Source: Methanomassiliicoccaceae archaeon
GTDB taxonomy: Archaea > Thermoplasmatota > Thermoplasmata > Methanomassiliicoccales > Methanomethylophilaceae
Direction of reading: 5' to 3'
Length of the DNA: 16,569 bases
Assembly (NCBI GenBank): GCA_009778275.1
Contig: WRKC01000095.1
Coordinates: 1-16,569, forward strand
Position 1 is the first letter of the stretch; the number at the start of each line of letters is the position of its first letter. Shown here piece after piece: positions 1-6,717 of this stretch. The notes under the pieces were generated by a model. It saw nothing but the letters and a program-made list of their open reading frames with translations, did no database searches and was not told where the DNA came from. The position numbers and the translations under genes were made by a program.

Positions 1-102
1 TCCCGTCCCGCCCGTATCGTCCGCATCGTTGTACGGGTACGTTCTTCGCAGGTTGCGAAAGGCCTGTCCACAATGTGCTTGGAGCACCTCGTGTACGGAT
101 AA
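1..102 (+). CDS. Possible 3' end of a CDS entering from the left edge
   Basis: A frame beginning at base 1 stays open for 33 codons and ends at TAA 100-102; its last residues read SSQVAKGLSTMCLEHLVYG. The stretch is GC-rich and changes sharply to AT-rich sequence right after the stop, as expected at a gene end. A symmetric T-run hairpin lies at 133-150, where a convergent gene pair would need a terminator. The other two plus frames are also open for most of this short stretch, so the frame choice is weak. I do not recognise the product. Confidence 0.3.
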   Translation, partial: SRPARIVRIVVRVRSSQVAKGLSTMCLEHLVYG

Positions 103-132
103 GGAAGTAAATGGAGATATATAATACTAACC

Positions 133-150
133 GAAAAAAGATACTTTTTC
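133..150. terminator. Bidirectional AT-rich hairpin terminator
   Basis: GAAAAA (133-138) pairs with TTTTTC (145-150) around a 6-nt loop. It places a T-run on both strands, which suits archaeal intrinsic termination from either side. It lies between the possible gene end at 102 and the 3' end of the ACT-domain gene at 208. The stem is all A-T except one pair, so T-run termination is more likely than structure-driven termination. Confidence 0.4.
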
Positions 151-207
151 ACGCACTCTGTCTTAATAACAAAGAATAAAGGTTTAACTTTGCGTTCTTC
201 ACTCTCG

Positions 208-705
208 TCAGCGCAGTATCACACTGTGCACGCCCCTGCTTTGTTTTATTGCGGGCAACAACTCAGGCGGAACGACCCCGTCCACCACTATGATCAGATG
301 AGAATCCATCCTCACCCCCGGATCATCCACCACCGCCTGCCTCACTGAAAGGCCGGCCCTGTATATCACATCGGTTATCCCTGCCACTATCCCGGGGATC
401 GTGGCATCAGTCGGGATGATCTCCAGCGCGGTGCATCCGATCTCTGATGCGACATTTGCAAGCAAAGACATCGACTGCAGTTTGGAGAATACCCTATCTA
501 ATTCGGGGACCGACGATATCCTGTCGAGAGTGGACCTCACCACTCTCCTGTCGACACCCGCGGCCCTTGCGATCGCGGCATCGGACTGCTCGATGCTGTT
601 GCAGAATGCTATCCCTTTCTCGACCCTTATCCCCTGTTTGAGGAGAAGTCTTGCGACCTTCTCCTGCGAAGGGTATTTGCCGAATCCTTCTTTCACAAGG
701 TCCAT
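208..705 (-). CDS. ACT-domain amino-acid-metabolism regulator (COG2061-like)
   Basis: This 165-aa protein matches in length and layout the archaeal family described as a predicted regulator of amino acid metabolism with an ACT domain. Residues about 40-63 (QSDAAIARAAGVDRRVVRST) look like a helix-turn-helix. Residues about 95-165 have the beta-alpha-beta pattern of an ACT domain, with an IPGIVAGITDVIYRAG helix followed by an SHLIIVVDG strand. ACT domains usually bind amino acids, so ligand-controlled DNA binding is the likely role; the ligand cannot be read from sequence. The gene is divergent from asd, which makes asd and Thr/Met/Lys synthesis the likely target (inference). The start ATG (705-703) is about 26 nt from a TTTTTAAT box on the minus strand and has no properly spaced Shine-Dalgarno, so the mRNA is probably leaderless. 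Confidence 0.8.
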   Translation of the reverse strand: MDLVKEGFGKYPSQEKVARLLLKQGIRVEKGIAFCNSIEQSDAAIARAAGVDRRVVRSTLDRISSVPELDRVFSKLQSMSLLANVASEIGCTALEIIPTDATIPGIVAGITDVIYRAGLSVRQAVVDDPGVRMDSHLIIVVDGVVPPELLPAIKQSRGVHSVILR

Positions 706-726
706 GCTCCGTAATCGGCATCAGAG

Positions 727-734
727 ATTAAAAA
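727..734 (-). promoter_or_regulatory. TATA box of the ACT-regulator gene
   Basis: TTTTTAAT on the minus strand is centred about 26 nt before the ATG at 705, the usual archaeal TATA-to-start-site distance. Transcription would then begin at or next to the start codon. The GGAG nearby is only one base from the ATG, too close to act as a ribosome binding site. Confidence 0.5.
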
Positions 735-757
735 CATGCATCATCGTTTCCGACACA

Positions 758-775
758 CCGTAACGAGAAGTACGG
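758..775. promoter_or_regulatory. Inverted repeat in the divergent regulator/asd region
   Basis: CCGTA (758-762) and TACGG (771-775) form a perfect inverted repeat with an 8-nt spacer. An 8-bp palindrome, GACATGTC, lies at 782-789. Both lie upstream of the ACT-regulator promoter and on the asd side, where an operator could act on both genes. The half-sites are short and may be chance. Confidence 0.25.
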
Positions 776-892
776 ATCTGAGACATGTCCGTTTGTTTAT
801 GATCGTTGTGTGCCTTCCTCTTTGTGCAGGCTTCCACGACCTCATTTTTTTGCAAATGCTTCCCGCACAAAAAAGAACTGATCCTTCCAAAA

Positions 893-902
893 ACATAATA
901 AA
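893..902 (+). promoter_or_regulatory. asd: Probable TATA element of asd
   Basis: The A/T-rich stretch ACATAATAAA would place transcription start near 924, leaving a leader of about 20 nt. That leader contains a GAGGT Shine-Dalgarno at 934-938, five bases before the ATG. asd therefore appears to have a conventional short leader, unlike several other genes here. Confidence 0.4.
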
Positions 903-943
903 CACAAATAGCTGATGACCCATATCCAAAGAAGAGGTATCAA

Positions 944-2005
944 ATGAGCAGGATAAGCGTCGCCGTTCTCGGAGCAACCGGCCCCATCGGCCAGAGGTTC
1001 GTACAGATGCTTGAGGGGCACCCTTATTTCGAAGTGGAAGGGTTCTATGCGTCCGAAAGATCGGAGGGGAAGAGGTTCGGGGATATAGTGAAGGTAAGGG
1101 ATCACGAGTTCTCCGAGGAAACGATGGACGCGAAGATCAGGACCATGGACATCGGCCGCATCTCGAAGAACGCGAGGATCGCATTCTCCGGGATACCGTC
1201 AGAACTCGCCGGGCCCACCGAATCCGAGCTTGCGAAGAAAGGAGTGGCGGTCTTCACCAACGCCGGCTCCCACCGCATGGACGAACATGTCCCGATAATG
1301 ATACCGGAGATCAACCCGGACCATGCCGCTTCGGTCGAAATGCAGGACACCTACGGGAACGGAGGCTACATCGTGACCAACGCCAACTGCTCTTCGACCG
1401 GAATAGCCATGCCGCTCTTCGCCATCGACAGGAAGTTCGGGCTTAAGGAAGTGTTCGTCTCTACCTACCAGGCCCTTTCCGGCGCAGGGTATCCTGGCGT
1501 CCCGTCGCTTGATGCGGTGGGGAACGTGGTCCCGTTCATCGACAAAGAAGAGGAGAAGATGGAGAAGGAGCTTGCAAAGATCCTCGGCGGCTATTCAAAG
1601 GACGGCTTCCGACCCGCCGGATTCAAGGTGATGGCCAACTGTGCCAGAGTACCTGTTGTCGACGGCCATCTGGAGTCTTTGGTCCTGAAATTGGATTCCT
1701 CTCCTTCGCTGAAGGAGATAGCTTCCGTCCTCTCGGAATTCCGGGGGGAGCCACAGTCGCTCAGACTGCCTTCGGCGCCCGAAGCACCGATAATAGTCAG
1801 GACGGAGAAGGACAGGCCCCAGCAGGTATACGACGCTCTCGCCGGAAGCCCGGAAAGGGCGAAGGGGATGGCATCCGTCGTCGGAAGGCTCAGGGAAGGC
1901 AACGGATACTACAAAATGTTCGCGCTTTCGCACAACACCCTGAGGGGCGGAGCGGGCGGGTCCGTTCTCAATGCGGAGTTATTCAAGGCAAAAGGACTCC
2001 TCTGA
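944..2005 (+). CDS. asd: Aspartate-semialdehyde dehydrogenase
   Basis: This 353-aa enzyme reduces aspartyl phosphate to aspartate semialdehyde with NADPH in the cytoplasm, the branch point to threonine, methionine and lysine. Visible landmarks are the N-terminal dinucleotide loop GATGPIGQ (residues 10-17), the catalytic cysteine in NANCSSTG (Cys149), SGAGYPG (179-185), and the substrate-binding and acid/base segment RVPVVDGH (Arg235 to His242). Length and motifs fit the archaeal/fungal-type branch. The start is fixed by a GAGGT Shine-Dalgarno five bases upstream. It is transcribed divergently from the ACT-domain regulator. A stem-loop starts at the stop codon, so it is probably monocistronic. 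Confidence 0.96.
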   Translation: MSRISVAVLGATGPIGQRFVQMLEGHPYFEVEGFYASERSEGKRFGDIVKVRDHEFSEETMDAKIRTMDIGRISKNARIAFSGIPSELAGPTESELAKKGVAVFTNAGSHRMDEHVPIMIPEINPDHAASVEMQDTYGNGGYIVTNANCSSTGIAMPLFAIDRKFGLKEVFVSTYQALSGAGYPGVPSLDAVGNVVPFIDKEEEKMEKELAKILGGYSKDGFRPAGFKVMANCARVPVVDGHLESLVLKLDSSPSLKEIASVLSEFRGEPQSLRLPSAPEAPIIVRTEKDRPQQVYDALAGSPERAKGMASVVGRLREGNGYYKMFALSHNTLRGGAGGSVLNAELFKAKGLL

Positions 2006-2052
2006 AGGTCCGATTGGAACCCGTGCCTGCATAGGTTCGGACACCGGACCTT
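2005..2052 (+). terminator. Nested stem-loop at the asd 3' end
   Basis: AAGGTCCG (2005-2012) pairs perfectly with CGGACCTT (2045-2052). Inside it, GAACC (2017-2021) pairs with GGTTC (2034-2038). Flanking CTCT and GAGAG could extend the stem with bulges. It begins at the asd stop codon. No strong T-run follows, so it may stabilise the mRNA 3' end or be a structured RNA rather than a classical terminator. Confidence 0.4.
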
Positions 2053-2427
2053 TCGGAGAGACTGAAAGGATTCGACGGAAAGTACACGGCGGAGGAGTTG
2101 GATCCCTTTCTGTCGGAAAAGAAAGGTTCCGGTGAGGTAAAAAGCAGTTCGAGGAGACCTCATATCGGACATCATATACGGAATTGTTGAGATCACAATT
2201 GAAGTGAGTAATCGCGTCTGCGCTTTTTGAGAACCGGCGAACGGTCCTGCGCATCTGCGCTCGGCAATTATTCTCTTTTTCGGCGGTCATTTGCTGAGCT
2301 CTCATTTATCCATGGCCCAAGACCTGTTACAGTGAAGTTTCATACCGTATGTTCTCCGTCGGAAGAAGATCGAAAACGTGAAACCTTATCTACTACCTTT
2401 TTATATTTGCAACATAGAGGTCTGCTT
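2053..2427. other. Gene-free interval between asd and hisG
   Basis: No gene with a start codon is supported here. A coding-like frame runs from 2035 to TGA 2188-2190 and includes RLKGFDGKYTAEELDPFLS, but it has no usable start and a stop just before it, so it may be a gene remnant. Further along are a small ACCG/CGGT hairpin (2233-2245) and two copies of TCTGCGCT (2217-2224, 2254-2261). The hisG promoter is at the right end. The open frame reaching back from hisG to 2227 is rejected as an N-terminal extension because HisG homology begins at 2428. Confidence 0.4.
2398..2406 (+). promoter_or_regulatory. TATA box of the hisG operon
   Basis: TTTTTATAT is centred about 26 nt before the hisG ATG at 2428. 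This predicts transcription starting at or very near the start codon. A GAGGT at 2417-2421 could act as a Shine-Dalgarno only if transcription started further upstream. Confidence 0.55.
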
Positions 2428-3291
2428 ATGTCGATAAAAATGGCTGTCCCCAACAAAGGAAGGCTCAACGAACGGGCCATTGAACTCCTGCTGAAATCGG
2501 GAATAGATCTGGGAGAGGACTGGGGAAGGAAACTTTGCGTCACGGCGAAGGATCAGGATGTGGAGATAATGTTCGTCCGCGCTCAAGATATTCCGGCGTT
2601 CATCGCAACCGGGGCCATCGACATCGGCATAACCGGAGAGGACCTCGCCGCGGAGTCAGGATACAAAATAAAAAAACTCACGGACCTGGAATTCGGATAC
2701 TGCCGCCTTTCCGTCGCCGCCCCGGAATCTTCCGGGATCAAAAGCATGAACGACGTTCCGAACGGGGTAAAGGTGGCGACAACGTTCCCGAACCTGACAA
2801 AGGAATTCTTCAAATCAAAGGGAAAGAAAGTAACGGTGATAGAAATATCCGGCGCGGCGGAGATCATGCCCTATCTGGGCATATCCGACCTCATTGTGGA
2901 CCTCGTCGCGACCGGTTCCACCCTCAAGACGAACCGCCTCGCGGAAGTATCCAAGGTCATGGATTCCCAGGCCGCAGTATACTCATCGGATGCGGCGCTG
3001 AAGAAGAAGGGCTCGGAGATCGGCGACGTGGTCGCTTCCATAAAGAGCGTCATGGCGGCGGAGGACCGCAAATATCTGATGGCGGACGTTCCGGTGAACA
3101 AATTGGAACTTGTTGAGGATATACTTCCCGGCATAGGCGGGCCGACCGTCCTCAACATAGCCGGGAACGATGAGATGGTGGCGGTACATGTCGTGATCCT
3201 TTCCAAGGATGTCTACAAAGCGGTGAACGATCTCAAGAGGCTCGGCGCAAAGGGCATACTCACGCTTTCGATAGACAGGCTGGTGGAGTGA
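2428..3291 (+). CDS. hisG: ATP phosphoribosyltransferase, long form
   Basis: HisG joins ATP and PRPP to make phosphoribosyl-ATP, the committed and feedback-controlled step of histidine synthesis. The 287-aa protein starts MSIKMAVPNKGRLN, typical of the family. The PRPP-binding motif VDLVATGSTLKTNRL lies at 157-171. Residues about 213-287 form the C-terminal ACT-like regulatory domain found in long HisG, so it should not need HisZ and should be histidine-inhibited (family knowledge). The ATG at 2428 is chosen over longer in-frame starts because homology begins there and the TATA box fits. Its TGA shares one base with the hisC ATG. Confidence 0.96.
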   Translation: MSIKMAVPNKGRLNERAIELLLKSGIDLGEDWGRKLCVTAKDQDVEIMFVRAQDIPAFIATGAIDIGITGEDLAAESGYKIKKLTDLEFGYCRLSVAAPESSGIKSMNDVPNGVKVATTFPNLTKEFFKSKGKKVTVIEISGAAEIMPYLGISDLIVDLVATGSTLKTNRLAEVSKVMDSQAAVYSSDAALKKKGSEIGDVVASIKSVMAAEDRKYLMADVPVNKLELVEDILPGIGGPTVLNIAGNDEMVAVHVVILSKDVYKAVNDLKRLGAKGILTLSIDRLVE

Positions 3292-4343
3292 TGGCCTCAA
3301 GGGACATCATGAGAAGCACTACCAGAGGATTCAAGAAATACTACAGCCCCGGCGCAGTCAAGGATATGGTCAGGCTCGACACCAACACCAATGTCCTCGG
3401 CTCCAATCCGGCGGCGATGAGATATCTGAAAGAACAGAAGATAGACCTGAACGACTATCCCGTCACGTATTCGGACAACCTGAGGTACGCTCTCGCGTCC
3501 CTTTACGGCCTTGAGATGGATAATTTCGTCGTTGGGAGCGGTTCGGATGAGGTGCTTGACATCTCTTTCAAAACATTCACCGAATGGGGCGACAACTGCC
3601 TCGTCCCGTACCCATCGTACACTTTGTACGACTATTTCGCGCAGATGAACGGAGGCAGCGTCATGTTCTCCGAACTGACGGAGGATTTCCAGCTGGACGT
3701 CGGCGATATCATATCTTCCGAAGCGAAGATAGTGATCATCGCCTCCCCCAACAATCCGACGGGGAATTCTTTCAGACAGAAGGATATCGAAGAGGTGCTG
3801 GCCGGGTTCAAAGGCATCGTGATCGTCGACGAAGCGTACGGGGAGTACTCGAACAGGTCGATGATACCCAGGGTCAACGAGTTCGATAACATCATCGTGC
3901 TCAGGACGTTCTCCAAGGCCTACGCCATGGCCGCGTTAAGAGTAGGCTATGCTGTGGCGAACAAGGATATCGCGGACATGATGAATTCCGTGAAGATCCC
4001 CTATTCCCTGAACAGTCTGAGCGAGGGGGCCGCTATCGCAGCGGTGAAGGATCAGGATTTCATAGAACGGAGCAGGGAGATGGTCCTTACGGAAAGACCT
4101 AAACTGGAGTCGGGCCTTTCGAAGCTGGGTTTCCTCCCGTTCGCATCCGATTCCAACTTCATCTTGGCAAGGTCCCCCATCGACCACTCGGCCCTGACGG
4201 ACGCTCTGAAGAGAAAGGGCATTTTGATAAGAGATTTCGGAAGCAAGAGAAGGATGGAGAACTGCGTCCGTTTCACGGTCGGCACCGAAGAAATGAACAA
4301 TGATCTCCTGAATGCGATCAAATGCATCTTGGAGGAAGCATGA
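3291..4343 (+). CDS. hisC: Histidinol-phosphate aminotransferase
   Basis: This 350-aa fold-type I PLP enzyme transfers an amino group from glutamate to imidazole acetol phosphate, giving histidinol phosphate. Visible motifs are VGSGSDEVLD (81-90), the cofactor-contacting ASPNNPTG (151-158), DEAYGEY (180-186) and the PLP lysine in RTFSKAYAMAALRVGY (Lys209). The ATG at 3291 overlaps the hisG TGA by one base; a GTG just before it (3288) and an in-frame ATG at 3309 are alternatives. The 3' end overlaps hisA by 4 bp (ATGA), which suggests translational coupling in the operon. Confidence 0.95.
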   Translation: MASRDIMRSTTRGFKKYYSPGAVKDMVRLDTNTNVLGSNPAAMRYLKEQKIDLNDYPVTYSDNLRYALASLYGLEMDNFVVGSGSDEVLDISFKTFTEWGDNCLVPYPSYTLYDYFAQMNGGSVMFSELTEDFQLDVGDIISSEAKIVIIASPNNPTGNSFRQKDIEEVLAGFKGIVIVDEAYGEYSNRSMIPRVNEFDNIIVLRTFSKAYAMAALRVGYAVANKDIADMMNSVKIPYSLNSLSEGAAIAAVKDQDFIERSREMVLTERPKLESGLSKLGFLPFASDSNFILARSPIDHSALTDALKRKGILIRDFGSKRRMENCVRFTVGTEEMNNDLLNAIKCILEEA

Positions 4344-5056
4344 TCGTCATACCCGCCGTGGACGTGCTCGATCACCAGGTGGTCCAGCTTGTCGGCGGGG
4401 AGATAGGCAGCCGTAAGATAACGCTTCCCGATCCCTTCAGCGCCGCGATGTCCTGGGTCGAGAAGGGGGCCCCGTACCTCCATCTCGTGGATCTGGACGG
4501 GGCATTCGGAAAGGGGAACAACATCGACATTTTCAAAAGGATAATCAAAGAATGCGGCGTGCCCGTGGAGATAGGGGGCGGGATCAGGTCGGAGAACCTG
4601 GTGGACGATCTCGTCTCATACGGCGCAGATAAAGTGATCGTGGGCACAAAGGCGATCAAAGAACCGGACTGGCTTTCCATGATCTCGGATGAACACCCTG
4701 GAAGGATAATGGTCGGAATGGATACCAAGAACGGTTCGCTCGCGGTGAACGGTTGGCAGGGCTCTTCCGATGTCACCGTAGAGAAAATGTTCGATATCAT
4801 CAAAGACCTGCCTCTCGGCGGCGTACTCAACACGAACGTGAGCGTGGAAGGGCAGATGAAAGGGATCGATGCGGATCAGGCCGGAAAGTTCATATCGGGA
4901 TGTCCCCACAGAGTGATATCGTCCGGGGGGGTCACCTCCGAATCCGACTGCGGGACGCTTAGCGCACTGGGGGCGGCGGGTGCCGTCATCGGGCTTGCGT
5001 TATACACTGAAAAGATAAGGCCGTGGGAATGGGACAGGCCGTGGTTCGCCGAATGA
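4340..5056 (+). CDS. hisA: ProFAR isomerase HisA with altered catalytic motif
   Basis: HisA catalyses the Amadori rearrangement of ProFAR to PRFAR on a TIM barrel. The 238-aa protein shows Asp8 in VIPAVDVLD, the phosphate loop EIGGGIRS (77-84), Asp128 in VGMDTKNG and the second phosphate loop SSGGV. The segment expected to read T-D-I-x-x-D-G reads TNVSVEG (165-171), so the usual catalytic-acid Asp is Glu170 and the Asp after the Thr is Asn. The start is ATG 4340, overlapping the hisC stop and preceded by GGAGG at 4331-4335; an in-frame ATG at 4322 lies before that Shine-Dalgarno and is less likely. It ends the first block of the his operon. Confidence 0.93.
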   Translation: MIVIPAVDVLDHQVVQLVGGEIGSRKITLPDPFSAAMSWVEKGAPYLHLVDLDGAFGKGNNIDIFKRIIKECGVPVEIGGGIRSENLVDDLVSYGADKVIVGTKAIKEPDWLSMISDEHPGRIMVGMDTKNGSLAVNGWQGSSDVTVEKMFDIIKDLPLGGVLNTNVSVEGQMKGIDADQAGKFISGCPHRVISSGGVTSESDCGTLSALGAAGAVIGLALYTEKIRPWEWDRPWFAE

Positions 5057-5067
5057 GACACTTACAA

Positions 5068-5152
5068 GTTCGTGCCGAAAATATTATTTTTAACCCTAAA
5101 GTTCGTGCCGAAAATATTATTTTTAACCCTAAAGTTCGTGCCGAAAATATTA
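5068..5152 (+). repeat. 33-bp tandem repeat, 2.6 copies
   Basis: Two identical 33-bp units (5068-5100 and 5101-5133) are followed by the first 19 bp of a third (5134-5152). Each starts GTTCGTGCCGAAAATATTAT and ends in an A/T-rich tail with AACCCTAAA. There are no spacers, so this is not a CRISPR array. The array fills most of the gap between hisA and the ATPase gene. The partial last copy runs into the likely TATA region of that gene, so the repeats probably act as its operator or promoter (inference). Confidence 0.92.
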
Positions 5153-5156
5153 ATAT
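5146..5156 (+). promoter_or_regulatory. Probable TATA region of the ATPase gene
   Basis: AATATTAATAT at the end of the partial third repeat would put transcription start near 5177, about 20 nt before the ATG. A GGAG Shine-Dalgarno at 5185-5188 is seven bases from the start codon. Each upstream repeat carries a similar A/T-rich core. Confidence 0.4.
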
Positions 5157-5195
5157 CAAAAAAACATAACTACTCTGGGTGTATGGAGAATCGGT

Positions 5196-6548
5196 ATGAA
5201 GCGAAAAATAGAGGAAGAGCTCATTGAATGGAAGAAGTCTCCGAATAGAAAATGTCTGCTGATCTTTGGCGCAAGGCAGGTGGGGAAGACATACTCCGTC
5301 ACCAGATTCTCAAAGAATTACAAGCATTTTCTCCATGTCAATTTCGAGACGACCCCCCAAGCAAGAGAACTGTTCGAGGGGGATATATCGACTGATTTCC
5401 TCATTGAAAAACTGAGGATGACGTATCCAAAAGTGAGAATAGTGCCAGAAGATACACTGATATTCTTCGATGAGGTGCAGCTCTGCCCCCGTGCCTTCAC
5501 CTCTTTGAAACCCTTCACTGACGATGGAAGATACCACGTCATCGCTTCGGGCTCCAGTCTTGGCACGAAATACAAAAGGGATACCTCATATCCTGTAGGA
5601 TACGTCGACATAATGACAATGTATTCCCTGGATTTTGAGGAATACCTATGGGCCACCGGGATGGAAGGGACACACATCGAATATGTAACGAAGTGCATCA
5701 AGGAGACAGAGCCCATTGATGATTTCATCCTGAAAACATTCGATGACAGGTTCCGCGAGTATCTGGTCGTCGGCGGGATGCCTGAAGTGGTGGAAGGGTT
5801 CTCAAAGGACCGCAGTTTTTATGAAGCCAGGATGAAGCAGGAAAGGATCAACAGGATGTATCTCGAAGACATTGGTAAATATGCGGAGAAAGAAGACAAA
5901 TCCAAGGCGGCCGAGTGTTTCAGGTCGATTCCCAACCAACTTGCAAAGGACAATAAGAAATTCATATATGCTCAGGTAGACGGCACTTCGAACGCCAACG
6001 GAAAGACCTACGGTTCGCCCGTAAGATGGTTAGTGGACTCTTACCTCGTGAATCAGTGCTTCAATCTTCGAGACCCCCAGATCCCCTTTGAATGGAACGC
6101 GGATTATTCATCGTTCAAACTGTTTTTCCATGACACGGGGCTGCTGATGGGTATGATGGCCCCCCAAGCGGCATGGTCGATACTGAATGCGGACACCTAC
6201 GCCAATAAAGGCGGTGTGGCAGAGAACGCCGTGTGCGAAGCGTTGGTGAAGACAGGCATCGCTCCGTTCTATTTCGCGACAAAGAAACTTGAGACCGATT
6301 TCATCATACCTATGGACAGGGACACGGCGGTGATTGAGGTCAAATCCGGCAACAACAAAAGGGCCAAAGCAATATACAGCGTCATGTCTCCGACGTACGG
6401 CGTGAAGAGAGGTATGATCTTTGAGAACACAAACATCCACGTCGATGACAGCGGCGTTGAGCACTACCCTTTGTTCGCAATATCCTTCATACATTCGCTT
6501 GAAAGATATGGGTGGAAAGACATCGACGAGGAAAGAAAAACCAATTAA
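5196..6548 (+). CDS. AAA-family ATPase with C-terminal DUF4143 domain
   Basis: This 450-aa protein has a Walker A motif GARQVGKT (25-32), a Walker B motif LIFFDE (88-93) and a following ASGSSLG segment (117-123), the layout of the AAA_14 plus DUF4143 family. The C-terminal part has GGVAEN (Glu343), ETDFI (Asp368) and IEVKSG (Glu381, Lys383), a pattern like the PD-(D/E)XK nuclease fold. The family is common in archaea and bacteria, often mobile and without settled function; nucleic-acid binding is plausible. The start has GGAG seven bases upstream. It interrupts the his operon between hisA and hisB, sits behind a tandem repeat, and looks more AT-rich than its neighbours by eye, all pointing to insertion. 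It has no role in histidine synthesis that I can see. Confidence 0.9.
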   Translation: MKRKIEEELIEWKKSPNRKCLLIFGARQVGKTYSVTRFSKNYKHFLHVNFETTPQARELFEGDISTDFLIEKLRMTYPKVRIVPEDTLIFFDEVQLCPRAFTSLKPFTDDGRYHVIASGSSLGTKYKRDTSYPVGYVDIMTMYSLDFEEYLWATGMEGTHIEYVTKCIKETEPIDDFILKTFDDRFREYLVVGGMPEVVEGFSKDRSFYEARMKQERINRMYLEDIGKYAEKEDKSKAAECFRSIPNQLAKDNKKFIYAQVDGTSNANGKTYGSPVRWLVDSYLVNQCFNLRDPQIPFEWNADYSSFKLFFHDTGLLMGMMAPQAAWSILNADTYANKGGVAENAVCEALVKTGIAPFYFATKKLETDFIIPMDRDTAVIEVKSGNNKRAKAIYSVMSPTYGVKRGMIFENTNIHVDDSGVEHYPLFAISFIHSLERYGWKDIDEERKTN

Positions 6549-6579
6549 TGATTCCAATATAATTTGTGAATCCCTTTTC

Positions 6580-6630
6580 CCTATCAAATGCGACCGAAAA
6601 TATTCGGCAAACAACGGAATTCTTGATAGG
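6580..6630. repeat. Nested inverted repeat carrying the upstream-repeat core
   Basis: CCTATCAA (6580-6587) and TTGATAGG (6623-6630) are a perfect inverted pair. Between them lies CCGAA-AATA-TTCGG (6594-6607), a perfect 5-bp hairpin whose CCGAAAATATT is identical to the core of the 33-bp repeat on the other side of the ATPase gene. It may be an end or binding site of the ATPase cassette, or an RNA hairpin after its stop codon. Confidence 0.55.
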
Positions 6631-6685
6631 TGCCATAGTCTATGTCATGCGTCCGCATACCCGCTGACGGCTCCGCTTTAGCATA

Positions 6686-6694
6686 TTTATTATA
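6686..6694 (+). promoter_or_regulatory. TATA box of the hisB block
   Basis: TTTATTATA is centred about 28 nt before the hisB ATG at 6718, and there is no Shine-Dalgarno between them. This indicates an independent, probably leaderless promoter for hisB-hisF-hisIE-PHP. A 12-bp near-palindrome, ATGCGTCCGCAT (6647-6658), lies about 30 bp upstream and might be an operator. Confidence 0.55.
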
Positions 6695-6717
6695 GAACCG
6701 CGTCTTTCTGGCAATAT

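Noticed and set aside
2005..2052. Possible tRNA, because GGTTCGGAC resembles a T-loop
   Set aside because: The flanking bases do not form the T-stem or acceptor stem, and no anticodon arm can be drawn.
2227..2427. N-terminal extension of HisG from an upstream in-frame ATG
   Set aside because: The 67 extra residues look non-coding, HisG homology begins at MSIKMAVPNKGRL, and the TATA box lies inside the extension.
2535..3116. 193-codon open frame within hisG
   Set aside because: Its Gly/Arg/His-rich composition is typical of a shadow frame, and hisG itself is unmistakable.
5068..5152. Possible CRISPR array
   Set aside because: The 33-bp units are directly contiguous with no spacers and no cas genes nearby; this is a simple tandem repeat.
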